Shown here piece after piece: positions 17,201 to 25,740 of a stretch of DNA of 39,665 nucleotides (position 1 is the stretch's first letter; every line of letters begins with the position of its first letter). The position numbers and the translations under genes were made by a program. Location of the stretch: assembly GCA_000482145.1 (NCBI GenBank), contig AUXH01000113.1, positions 1-39,665 on the forward strand, in the 5' to 3' direction. Source of the DNA: Strigomonas culicis. Taxonomy: Eukaryota > Euglenozoa > Kinetoplastea > Trypanosomatida > Trypanosomatidae. The notes beneath the pieces were generated by a model, which saw only the letters and a program-made list of their open reading frames with translations, did not search any database and was not told the origin of the DNA.

Positions 17201-19543
17201 ATGAATGCGGAGGGCGCCCGCGCCACCTCCTTGTCCGCTGGGACGGAGAAGCTCGCGATGAAGCCGCTCCGGCAGCGACCCTTTCGCCTTCTCTTCCTCC
17301 TCCTCTGCCTTCTCTTTGTGGGCTCCATGGGCGGCTACGTGGTGAACATCCAGCGCCGCTACAAGGACCGCGTGATGGACTACGTGGGCTATCATGTGAT
17401 GGGCACCGGCATCCTGCTCCGGCGCGCGGCGGCGGCGCTGGGCGATCCGTGGCAGTACCCTGCGCACGCCGACCGCGACGCGTACCACCTGGCGAGCGTC
17501 GCGCACATGGACAACCACCCCCTCGTCGTGCCGCGCTCCTTCCCGAACCACTCACGGATCGCGTCTGCGGCCGCGTACACGTGCTACCGCATGCACGTCC
17601 AGTGGCAGAACAACACGGACGGCAGCGATCTCACCGCCGACGCCGACGCGAGCGGCCCGCAGGACAGCCATCTCTTTTTCTTCTTCGTGCCCGGCAACAC
17701 CGGCACGTGGCGGCAGGGGGCGTACTGGGCGAGCGCGCTGCGGCTGCAGGCCGCGCAGCTGCGCTGGTCCAGCCGCCTGCACCTCTACAACTTCCACTTC
17801 CTCGAGCAGGCGAACGTCCACCGCGGGCGGCTGCTGCGACAGCAGGCGATGTACGTGAAGGACGGCGTCGTCGCCGCGCTGGCCAGCCACGGCTTTGCGG
17901 CGCAGCGGAACGGGACGGAGCGGTGGGCCTACCGCGACGCGGCCGGCGCACGCGCAGAGGTCTGGCTGGTCGGTCACTCCATGGGCGGCATCACCGCGGA
18001 GCTGGTCGCGGCAGAGTACCTGCCGCCGGGGTCCGTCGCCGGCCTGCTGACCTTCAACTCGCCGCTGCGCGCGCCGCCGCTCTTCCTCGACCGCCCCATG
18101 CGGGACCTCTACCGGTCGCTCTATCAGCAGCCGGCGCGCCTGCGGCCGCGCGTGTTCACCATCACGTCCAGCGACCTCGACCTACAGATCGAGTCGCGCA
18201 CCACGTACTACCTGGCGGACCACCTGTACCTGTACAACACGAACGCGGCCAGCGTCTGCGAGCGCAACCTCGGCCACGACGACATTCTGCGCGATTACTG
18301 CGTCATGACGTTCGCCTCGGAGATGGCGCTGGCGGCGGCCACCGGCCGCTGGAGCGCGGCGGCCTACCCGCCGGCGCTGAAGGGCGGCGCGCTGCCGCCG
18401 CTGCGGCCGCCGCCGTGGCGCTTCACGCAGTGGGGCCGGTGGTGCTGGCAGTCCGCCGCGTGGCCCGCCGGGCCCGCCGTCTACGTGGCGTACCTGCTGG
18501 CGGAGGGCACCGTCCCGCTCGCGCGCTTCGGCGGCGACCTCCTCCTCACCCGGCTGTCCGGCAGCGGCCTGCTGCCGGTGGGCGCGCGGCCGGGCGGCGC
18601 GGCGCGCGGCGGCTGGGGCCTGTGGGGCCTCATCGCCCTCACGACGACGCCGTCGCTCCTTTGCGTCGTGCTCTTCTACGCGGCGCTGCTGTGGCAGTGG
18701 CGGTTCCCGCGCGCGGCGCCGCCGCCGTGGGGGTGGGGCGCACTCGCGCGGGAGGTGCCGCTGTGGCGCCTCGCGTGGCTGACGGCGGGCCCGCTCGCGT
18801 CCGGCATTCTCGCCGGTGGCGTGACGGTGCGGCTGCTCTTTTCGGTCGCCCACGGGGTCCGTTGGCTGCGGGTGCGGCTGTGGGACGCGGTGTGGACGCC
18901 CTCTAAGCGCTCCCTGCTCTTCACGGCGCTGGTCGTGCTGTACTGGGTCGCCGCCACGCTGGCTGACATCGCCTTTTCCATCCGCGTGCTGATTTGGTTC
19001 CTTCTCAGCTTCCTCGGCGCGCTGAGCATCGCGCAGGTGGAGCATCTGGTGCTGACAGGCGAGGAGGTGCTGCGCCAACAAAGAGGCGGCAGCAGCGAGG
19101 CGGCCCCACGCATCATTGTGGAACCCAACTTGGTGCTGCTCTCCTTCACTTTTCTGATGAGCCTCCACGCGTTTTTCGACTTTCATAACCACATCGTCGA
19201 CTGGCACCACATCATCGACCCTATGAACTACGTGGTGGAGGTGTTGCTGCTCCTGCTCTTTGTGCTGCAGAGTATGCTCCCCGTTATCCCCAGCGGGGTC
19301 TGGCGCCAGCTGCTGCAGTCGCGCGGCAGTCCACTGCTCGCCGCCCTCACCGCCGCGTCCTACGGTGTAGCAGTGGGGGGCCTTGCCTACATGTTGGCGT
19401 CGCCCGTGGAACTGTGTCGGATGCTGCCCTGCGTGGTGTGCATCGTGCCCGCGTACGTGATGGTCGTGCTCTTCTCCGTGGCATCGCTACAACATGCCAT
19501 CACGCCGACAGGAGAGTGGAAATTGAAGGAAAAGAAGACGTAA
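17201..19543 (+). CDS. PGAP1: GPI inositol deacylase, PGAP1-like (780 aa)
   Basis: An ER membrane lipase that removes the acyl chain from the inositol of GPI anchors. After a short cytosolic lead comes a signal-anchor at about residues 32-48 (LLFLLLCLLFVGSMGGYVV). The alpha/beta-hydrolase domain contains FFVPGNTGTWRQGAYW, corresponding to the PGAP1 oxyanion loop with GxxGS/T, and the nucleophile elbow GHSMGG with Ser at residue 260. TFNSPLRAPPLFLDR follows, like the family's LxTPH/NSPL segment. The region from about residue 475 to the end carries several hydrophobic helices. The C-terminus KEKKT fits a KxKxx ER-retrieval signal. Trypanosomatids coat themselves with GPI-anchored proteins and lipophosphoglycans, so anchor remodelling is central. 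An alternative start at Met20 would keep the anchor. It is the last + strand gene before the strand switch. Confidence 0.9.
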   Translation: MNAEGARATSLSAGTEKLAMKPLRQRPFRLLFLLLCLLFVGSMGGYVVNIQRRYKDRVMDYVGYHVMGTGILLRRAAAALGDPWQYPAHADRDAYHLASVAHMDNHPLVVPRSFPNHSRIASAAAYTCYRMHVQWQNNTDGSDLTADADASGPQDSHLFFFFVPGNTGTWRQGAYWASALRLQAAQLRWSSRLHLYNFHFLEQANVHRGRLLRQQAMYVKDGVVAALASHGFAAQRNGTERWAYRDAAGARAEVWLVGHSMGGITAELVAAEYLPPGSVAGLLTFNSPLRAPPLFLDRPMRDLYRSLYQQPARLRPRVFTITSSDLDLQIESRTTYYLADHLYLYNTNAASVCERNLGHDDILRDYCVMTFASEMALAAATGRWSAAAYPPALKGGALPPLRPPPWRFTQWGRWCWQSAAWPAGPAVYVAYLLAEGTVPLARFGGDLLLTRLSGSGLLPVGARPGGAARGGWGLWGLIALTTTPSLLCVVLFYAALLWQWRFPRAAPPPWGWGALAREVPLWRLAWLTAGPLASGILAGGVTVRLLFSVAHGVRWLRVRLWDAVWTPSKRSLLFTALVVLYWVAATLADIAFSIRVLIWFLLSFLGALSIAQVEHLVLTGEEVLRQQRGGSSEAAPRIIVEPNLVLLSFTFLMSLHAFFDFHNHIVDWHHIIDPMNYVVEVLLLLLFVLQSMLPVIPSGVWRQLLQSRGSPLLAALTAASYGVAVGGLAYMLASPVELCRMLPCVVCIVPAYVMVVLFSVASLQHAITPTGEWKLKEKKT

Positions 19544-19984
19544 GAAAAAAGAAAAAAGACCAAGCGAGAGCGACGCTCAACTCGTTCATCTATTGCATAC
19601 TCATCACACAACAACACGTGACGAACCAACCAACGATTGCTAAAAAAAAAGGAGAGACGCTCCTGGGTGTTTGTGTGAAACTGCAAGAAGAGCAGTGATC
19701 CTCTTCTTTTTTTTAATTACGGCCATGCACTTGGGCTTTGCTTCTTTCTCCTCTGTATCTTTTAGTGCTTGGACGCCAAGATACCCCCACACTGTAGGTA
19801 CCACCTTCGCCCCCAAAACCCAAAACCAATACCAGCTGCACGGCACAGCGAGGCAACTTCAACACACGGGTGCTTGCATTCCTCTAGCGGCAGACGCATC
19901 AGGCGCCCTTTTCAAACATGGAGTCCATGCGCCATGCGCGACTGCTGCATCGTGAGGGTGGAACAAACTCGCCAGGGAAGCGCA

Positions 19985-20002
19985 CCCCCCCTCCCCCCCC
20001 CC
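19985..20002. repeat. Cytosine homopolymer pair
   Basis: Seven C, one T, then ten C on the + strand, in the C-rich left flank of the strand switch. Confidence 0.9.
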
Positions 20003-20522
20003 TGTCTCGGTGCGTCTTTACTGACGCTGGCGCCAGGCCCGCCTCCCTGTGCTTACAAGGACGCCCCCTGCACACATCCCCACGGTGGAAGTGGGGGTCT
20101 TCCGACTCATGCCCAGCCCTGTCGGCGCCTCCATCGCCGCACAGGTTTGGAGACCCGGGGCCATGGGGGATCCGGCAGCGAGGGGGCCCCGCGCGGTGCT
20201 GGAGGGTTGAACAGCACACCCCACACCCTCTCTTTTCCACTTTGATTTCCACCGCGCCATTCACTGGATCATCCGCGCCGCCAAGCAGAGGTATTCCCCT
20301 TTTTGTTCTGCCCGTCGCCCTTCGGGGTTCGCCACCTCCGCAAAGCTTTTGCCATCGCCCTTGGGCCACAACTGCAGCCACCACCACCACCCCGGGCCCC
20401 GGCTCTCTTTCCCCCCATCCTCTGCGCCGGCGGGGCTCTGTGACATGTCGTTGTTCTCAGCGTTGGGCGCGAGTGAAAATGGGAATGGAACCACCCGCAA
20501 GCCGCACGCAGCGCGCGACCCT

Positions 20523-20537
20523 CCCCCCCCCCCCCCC
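20523..20537. repeat. C15 homopolymer
   Basis: Fifteen consecutive C on the + strand, in the left flank of the strand switch. The count may be affected by sequencing. Confidence 0.9.
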
Positions 20538-21497
20538 ATTCCTTTTCTTTGTCCCCACCCCACCGCTCCTTTCTCGTTACCGTTTCAAACGGGGTGCATC
20601 CAGGCCGACAACCGCCTGTGCCCCCCGCCACGCCCCCGAACAAGGAGCAGGACTTTGGCACGGCTGCCGATGGCGCACCCCTCAAACGGGGACCTCGGGA
20701 GGCCCGGAAGCAAACCCCAAGACCATCGCAGCAGGAATCGCAAATCAAAAACCAACAACACCCAAGCATCAGAAAACCGCCAATACTGCGCACACAAAGC
20801 CCCGCCGCGGGGCAAAGCACCATAAAGGGAAAGGGGAAACAATGGCGCTTCTCATAGAGGCATGGGCCCCGCGCGCCCCGACCCCGCCGCTCCTCGCCAC
20901 CACAAAGGAGACGAAGATATCACCAAAGCTCGCCACAGGCGGCCTCTGGGGACATGGGGCGTTGGTTGTATCATTCTCCTCTGTGTCTTCCACTCATCGT
21001 TTGCCATAAAGTAAACTGCCATTTTGCACGCCATGGGGTGCGGGGAAAGGGGCGGTGAAAGAGGACCGCCCCCTCGCAACCGAGGGACCCCCGTTTTGGA
21101 GAGGGGTGGGGTGTATTTTCATCCCACCCACCCCTGCACTCAACCACGGCAGGGATCCTGACCTCTTTCGCACACATTGCATGAGGTACACATTGTTTAG
21201 TATGCTCTATTATATCAATGATGAAGGTGAATTCATAAAGAAAAACCAATTATTTACTATGGGCTGTTTGGTATGTAATTCCCTTGCTGGAACAAAAATG
21301 AAATGATGAACACGCTCACTGGGAACGGAAATGCACCGCCCCTCTCTCCTAGAATTCTACTGACCACAATGGTATTTCTTTTTGCTGCTCCTTCTTCCAT
21401 CTTTTGTGATTAATATGAAATAAAGTTAATACGCCCCCTGGCCAAGAGAGCATCGATGCATGGTGAGCGCCGTTTGGCCCGCGGTTTATTCTTGGTA

Positions 21498-21510
21498 GGG
21501 GGGGGGGGGG
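21498..21510. repeat. G13 homopolymer
   Basis: Thirteen consecutive G on the + strand, just right of the AT-richer centre of the strand switch. Confidence 0.9.
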
Positions 21511-22151
21511 CGCGGGCGGTGCGCAATGGAGAAAGCCCCTTTTCCCTTAATTAAGGGCCACGCCGCGCCCCGCGCCGGGTTCTTTTAGGGAAACAATCGC
21601 CCGGCACACGGAAGCCCCCAAATATCGAATATCGTGAAACAAAATGCAAATGCTTCTTTGGCATCCGCGTCCGATTCGTGTGTGCCCTTTGATGCGTTGC
21701 GGCCGTTGTTGTTTGCCTCCACCCACCCGCCCCGGGGGCACGCTTTTTTTTTTGCGCGGCGCCCCTGCGTTTTAAAAAGCGCCCAGAGGAAGCCCCATTA
21801 AATCACCCGCCCCGGAAAACCGGAATACAAAAGATAATGGTATACTGTTTTGTTGTAACCCGCCACCCTGCCCGTGGCATGTGGCACTGTGAAATAAGAA
21901 ACGAGAGGGGGCGGGGGTGCATTACACTTCACGCCGCGTGGGCGTGGTCCTTTCCTGCGAATGCGCGGGGGATTGAAGGTACTCAGCAACGCGGTAGTAA
22001 TTGAAGAACAAAAAAACAGTCAAGCCAAGACAACAATAACAACGGAGGAAAACTAGAATAACTACAAAAGTGCCCCCCTCCACCCCCGAGGACCCCCGTT
22101 CATCCACCCTTGAGGGTGGGGGGAGCGGCCATATTCTGAGAACCAAGAAGG

Positions 22152-22161
22152 CCCCCCCCCC
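22152..22161. repeat. C10 homopolymer
   Basis: Ten consecutive C on the + strand, followed by T and four C. It lies near the point where the + strand changes from C-rich to G-rich. Confidence 0.9.
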
Positions 22162-23194
22162 TCCCCGGGCGCGCACCGTTTCCCTTGCGCACACGCCGTG
22201 CTCTGTTTCGCTTCTCCTCGCATTTCATTTCGGAGCCGCCGGCGGGGTGGGGCGCCGCTCCTCGCCCCCCGCCACGACCCGTCGGCAGCAACGGCGGTTG
22301 TCTCACACGGCCCTCATTCTTTGGTCCCCCCGCGCGCTGCTCTGCTTGTGTTTCTGTCTTTTTCCCGAGCGTGGGGATCCTAGTGGAAATAGGAGCGAAC
22401 ATTTGTTTGCTTATGAAGTATCGGTGTTTGACATGCCCGTTCGATTTGGAACGTGTTCTTCCTGTGCTCGGGAATGCGGTGTTGGGCGGCCCCGTGTCGG
22501 TGGGCGGTGGTTTTCCCCTCGTGGTTGTGGAAGGGGCGAGCTGGCTTTTCATTCGCCGGCGCTTCTTTTTCAACGCGGGTTGCGATCGGTGTTGTCTGCG
22601 CTGGCGCGGGCTCTTGCAAGCCCTTCCAAGTTTGCGACCCAGGGGGATTAATGGCCACGTGTGTGCTGATCATCCTTGGTTTCGAGGGAGTTCGGTGAGG
22701 GGTTGGCCCCGGCCCCGGGGCGCGGGGGGCCGCCTCTTTTTCCTTTTCAATGAGGTGAGTAGTCCCCGAGTCAACATCCCACCTGCTGCCGATTGGATCA
22801 TGCGACCTTTTCTTTACGAGAGTCGCGCTTGCTTACCAACGTTCTGCTCTTTCGGGCAGGGTGTGGGGGGGCTGGGTTCGTGGGTAGCCGAGGTGGCAGG
22901 TGGCAGCCGCTTTCCTTTCTGCTGGGCGTTTGCAGTGTGTCTCTCCTTGGGCGGTGGGGCCGCGGTCGCCTTTGGGGGCGTTTGCTTCTGGCGGGTGGTT
23001 TCTTTTTAAAAAAGGTAAGACGAAAGGGAGAGAACGAGGCAACGCAATGCTGTGATCCGGTGCGTGTCAGAGGGTGGCAATTGTACCTTGTGAAAGCCCA
23101 TCATGGCACAAAAAGGAACTCCTTTTTTACTTCTTATGTGTATACCAACGAAAAGCAACCTTTCCCGACTTTCAACAAGAAACACACGGTGGGT

Positions 23195-24166
23195 TTAGTC
23201 AGTGGACGTGTCGCCCTCCAATTTAATGTCCATCGGGAGCAGTTTCGAAGCGCTTTTGCAGCTCTTCTCGTCAAAGCGCTCCATGAGCACCGCCATGTCG
23301 CGGAGCATGTACACGCACGGCCCGTCGTACAACTGAAAGGCAACGGTCTTGAGCAAACTGAGCACCTCGCGCACTTCCGCTTCCGGCACGTTGGGGACTT
23401 GGACCGCTTGCACAAAGTACACGTACCAGCGACCGAACAGCTGGCACTGCTCAAACGCGTTGACGACCCACGTGAGCAACACGTCGACATCGCCTTGCGT
23501 CTTTTTGGACGAGAACATTTTACTCCACATGCTCTTCTTTTGCTTTGCATCCTTTCGGCGCCCCGTGTCCTGATCGAGCAGCTCCCGCAGTTCGCCTTCG
23601 TGCTCCACAAACTTCTTGAGCAACTTGATGGTCTTGGCAAAGTCGCCCAGCGTGTTCACGGCCAGCAGAGGGTCTGTGGCTTCGCACAGCGCGGACAGGT
23701 ATTTGATCTTCGAGGGTATATACTTGAGTACATCACTCGCGCCCGCCTGGTGCCACACATCCTTGGGCACATACAGATTCGGAGTCAGGTAGGCTCCTTG
23801 CTGCATGGACGTGGATAAGCGACGCATGAGCCAGTACACACGGGTCACCGTGTCGCGCGGCACGCGAAACTCCTCCACCGGCGTCGGCATCGGCGTGAAG
23901 GCAACATCGAATTGAGGAAAGATGGACTTTTGCTCGGAGACCCACTGCGCGTGGCGCAGCATCTCTTGCTTGCGCTTGATCTCCTCCACGTGGCGCCGCA
24001 CGATTCCTGCCTGGTCTGCGGGAAGCACCTCCATGATTTCGTCAAGGCGAGAGTTGACCGAGCCGTACATGGCGGCTGCCTGAGCGGCCTCGCCAGCAAA
24101 GTCCAGCGCGGTCGCCTGCTGCAGGATCGTCAGCGTCTGGATGATGGACTCGGACAAGATGGACAT
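23195..24166 (-). CDS. MIT-domain-like protein (hypothetical, 323 aa)
   Basis: The first 75 residues look like a MIT (microtubule-interacting and trafficking) three-helix domain: ILQQATALDFAGEAAQAAAMY is helix 1 in typical A-x-x-x-D-x-x-G-x-x-x-x-A-x-x-x-Y form, followed by LDEIMEVL and a long charged helix ending KRKQEML. MIT domains bind ESCRT-III tails in endosomal sorting and cytokinesis. The middle contains a conserved-looking helical stretch (YIPSKIKYLSALCEATDPLL, about residues 150-170) and a Lys-rich linker (about 205-225). The C-terminal 90 residues are well mixed and helical (FGRWYVYFVQAVQVPN onward). No AAA+ or protease domain is present, so it is not Vps4 or katanin. It is the last - strand gene before the strand switch. 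The MIT call is by eye and could be a generic helical hairpin. Confidence 0.82.
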   Translation of the reverse strand: MSILSESIIQTLTILQQATALDFAGEAAQAAAMYGSVNSRLDEIMEVLPADQAGIVRRHVEEIKRKQEMLRHAQWVSEQKSIFPQFDVAFTPMPTPVEEFRVPRDTVTRVYWLMRRLSTSMQQGAYLTPNLYVPKDVWHQAGASDVLKYIPSKIKYLSALCEATDPLLAVNTLGDFAKTIKLLKKFVEHEGELRELLDQDTGRRKDAKQKKSMWSKMFSSKKTQGDVDVLLTWVVNAFEQCQLFGRWYVYFVQAVQVPNVPEAEVREVLSLLKTVAFQLYDGPCVYMLRDMAVLMERFDEKSCKSASKLLPMDIKLEGDTSTD

Positions 24167-24480
24167 GAGAGGCTGCTGCTTCCGGTGTCGATATAAACAA
24201 GCAAACTTGTAGTCAAAGAAGTAAGTGGCTCACTCTTATAATTTTCTGTTCCTTACAGTAGAGAAAAAGAGAAATAAAGAGAGACAAAAGATTATTCAGC
24301 ACACAAGGACAGACAACCACTGCCGTCTTTTTTCTTTTCTTTGTAGTGTTTATGCATGCACTGACAAAAACATGCATACACCTATGCATGTCCAGTTTTT
24401 TTTTTTTGACATAATAAATAAATGAAAAAGTAAAAAGAGTAAGTCATGCTTTTTTATAGAGCGGCCTATTCAAGAGCATC
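24167..24480. other. Intergenic region
   Basis: AT-rich spacer of 314 bases between the MIT-like gene and the first eS28 copy, holding the 5' region of the former and the 3' UTR of the latter. Read on the - strand, A-rich runs become pyrimidine tracts suitable for splicing. Nothing else is seen. Confidence 0.5.
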
Positions 24481-24756
24481 TTAACGGAGACGGCGGGCCT
24501 CACGCTCAGTTTCCATGAGGGAGAGCATATCGTCCTCCTTGCAGGGGCCCTTCACGTTGCGGACGATCACACGGTCGGCGTCGGCGCTGCCGGGCTCGGC
24601 AACGATCTTCACGCGGACCTGGGTCACGTTACCGCGGGAGCCGGTGCGGCCAAGAACCTTGATCACAACACCGAGCTTCGCCTGGTCGTCGGCCGCGGCC
24701 ACAGCCTCCTCAGCAGCGGCGGCTGCCTTCTTGTTATCCTTCTTCGCGTCAGCCAT
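24481..24756 (-). CDS. RPS28: 40S ribosomal protein eS28 (trypanosomatid S33), copy 1, 91 aa
   Basis: A component of the small ribosomal subunit near the mRNA exit channel. The core [19 protein letters not shown] matches the eS28 signature, and the C-terminus [20 protein letters not shown] then ARRLR matches the family's almost invariant ending. A trypanosomatid-style N-terminal extension rich in Lys and Ala ([17 protein letters not shown]) makes it about 20 residues longer than human eS28. Its coding sequence appears identical to the second copy 250 bases to the right. Read on the - strand, a polypurine run at 24790-24816 becomes a pyrimidine tract for trans-splicing just upstream of the ATG. 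Confidence 0.97.
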   Translation of the reverse strand: MADAKKDNKKAAAAAEEAVAAADDQAKLGVVIKVLGRTGSRGNVTQVRVKIVAEPGSADADRVIVRNVKGPCKEDDMLSLMETEREARRLR

Positions 24757-24789
24757 TATTCTTTAAAAAAGTAATGCTACATCGCAGAA

Positions 24790-24816
24790 CAGAAAGAGAG
24801 AGAGAGAGAGAACGAG
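24790..24816 (-). promoter_or_regulatory. Pyrimidine tract (on - strand) before eS28 copy 1
   Basis: On the + strand this is an AG-repeat, so the transcript of the - strand carries (CT)n about 35 bases upstream of the ATG at 24756. It is likely the trans-splicing signal. Confidence 0.5.
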
Positions 24817-25001
24817 GAATAAATACACAGGGGTGACCATGCATGGATGCACAGATGCGGTGAGTGTGGCACCAAAGCGAATCTGCTTTTCTTCTTCTGA
24901 CCGACAGTTGAACGAATGTATCGTCTACTTTTTTTTTGATTATAAATGAATAAAATGAAAGTCATATCAAAAGAATCGCTTTTCTTTTTCTTTCGGAAAT
25001 C

Positions 25002-25277
25002 TTAACGGAGACGGCGGGCCTCACGCTCAGTTTCCATGAGGGAGAGCATATCGTCCTCCTTGCAGGGGCCCTTCACGTTGCGGACGATCACACGGTCGGC
25101 GTCGGCGCTGCCGGGCTCGGCAACGATCTTCACGCGGACCTGGGTCACGTTACCGCGGGAGCCGGTGCGGCCAAGAACCTTGATCACAACACCGAGCTTC
25201 GCCTGGTCGTCGGCCGCGGCCACAGCCTCCTCAGCAGCGGCGGCTGCCTTCTTGTTATCCTTCTTCGCGTCAGCCAT
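25002..25277 (-). CDS. RPS28: 40S ribosomal protein eS28 (trypanosomatid S33), copy 2, 91 aa
   Basis: The encoded protein is identical to copy 1, and the 276 coding bases look identical by direct reading. Identity stops almost at the codon boundaries: the base context after the stop shares only a few bases (ATCTTAA on the + strand), and before the ATG the two copies differ at once. The start is the ATG at 25277; the codon before it is GTG, so a longer start is not needed. The spacer between the copies (24757-25001) is unrelated to the flank right of copy 2. This is the pattern of a tandem duplication whose coding parts are kept the same by gene conversion. Ribosomal protein genes are often tandemly repeated in trypanosomatids to raise mRNA dosage. 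Confidence 0.97.
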   Translation of the reverse strand: MADAKKDNKKAAAAAEEAVAAADDQAKLGVVIKVLGRTGSRGNVTQVRVKIVAEPGSADADRVIVRNVKGPCKEDDMLSLMETEREARRLR

Positions 25278-25740
25278 CACTAAAGAGTTGGTTTAGAGCA
25301 AGAAAAAAAGAAAAGCTTTTAGTAAGGATAGTTAAAGAGCAGGAGAGGGGGAGAGAGGGACAGTAATTGTTTGTGAAGAGAGAGAGAGAGAAATGGAGTC
25401 CAGTCGCGTCCTAGAGAAGGAAGGAGAGCAATGAGGCCAGTGATCTTTTCTAATTATTCTTTTGTTGAAGACGACAACAAGTCCATGAGGAAAAAGTGCA
25501 AACACCAATAACAAGAGACCAAATACTTCCGTTTTTCCCTTTTGCATCATTTCTTGATAACAGATGGATATTATCTTCCTTTTTTTTCCTCAAATGACAA
25601 CCATATATCCTTGATCTAGTGGTTTCAATGAACAAAAAGAGTAACGGTGGTAGGAGACGAAGGAGCGTTACAGTAGAAGTATGTCGACACCTCGACCGTC
25701 GCTTGTCCTCTTTCCCACGCTGCTACTGCCGCCGTGATTA
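25278..25740. other. Intergenic region with polypurine tracts
   Basis: A 463-base spacer. AG-rich runs at about 25338-25361 and 25377-25392 (pyrimidine tracts on the transcribed - strand) are the likely trans-splicing signals of eS28 copy 2. The rest is 3' UTR of the CDP-DAG synthase gene. No further feature is seen. Confidence 0.5.

Larger units (their letters stand above)
19544..23194. other. Convergent strand-switch region (candidate transcription termination zone)
   Basis: All genes to the left read + and all to the right read -, so two polycistronic units converge here. The interval is 3.65 kb, much longer than other spacers, and lacks a convincing gene. In contrast to other spacers it is GC-rich, with C/G homopolymers, except for an AT-richer core at about 21180-21450. 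The left part (19750-20900) is C-rich on +, and the right part (22350-23000) is G-rich on +. Long ORFs such as 19918-21009 and 22185-23009 are compositional. In trypanosomatids such sites terminate Pol II and carry base J and histone variants (known biology, not visible here). tRNA or 5S genes often sit at such sites, but I found none. Confidence 0.85.

Noticed and set aside
17449..18906. 485-residue + ORF within the GPI deacylase gene
   Set aside because: Out-of-frame shadow; the catalytic GHSMGG and membrane helices are in the other frame.
19918..21009. 363-residue + ORF in the strand-switch region
   Set aside because: Pro/Thr/Arg/His-rich product of C-rich DNA, no domain, runs through a C15 homopolymer, and lies in the termination zone.
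22185..23009. 274-residue + ORF in the right part of the strand switch
   Set aside because: Composition follows G-rich DNA; no motif, and it reads toward the opposing - strand gene. A remote chance of a real gene remains.
25278..25280. One-codon longer eS28 copy 2
   Set aside because: The extra codon is GTG, and copy 1 begins at the equivalent ATG.
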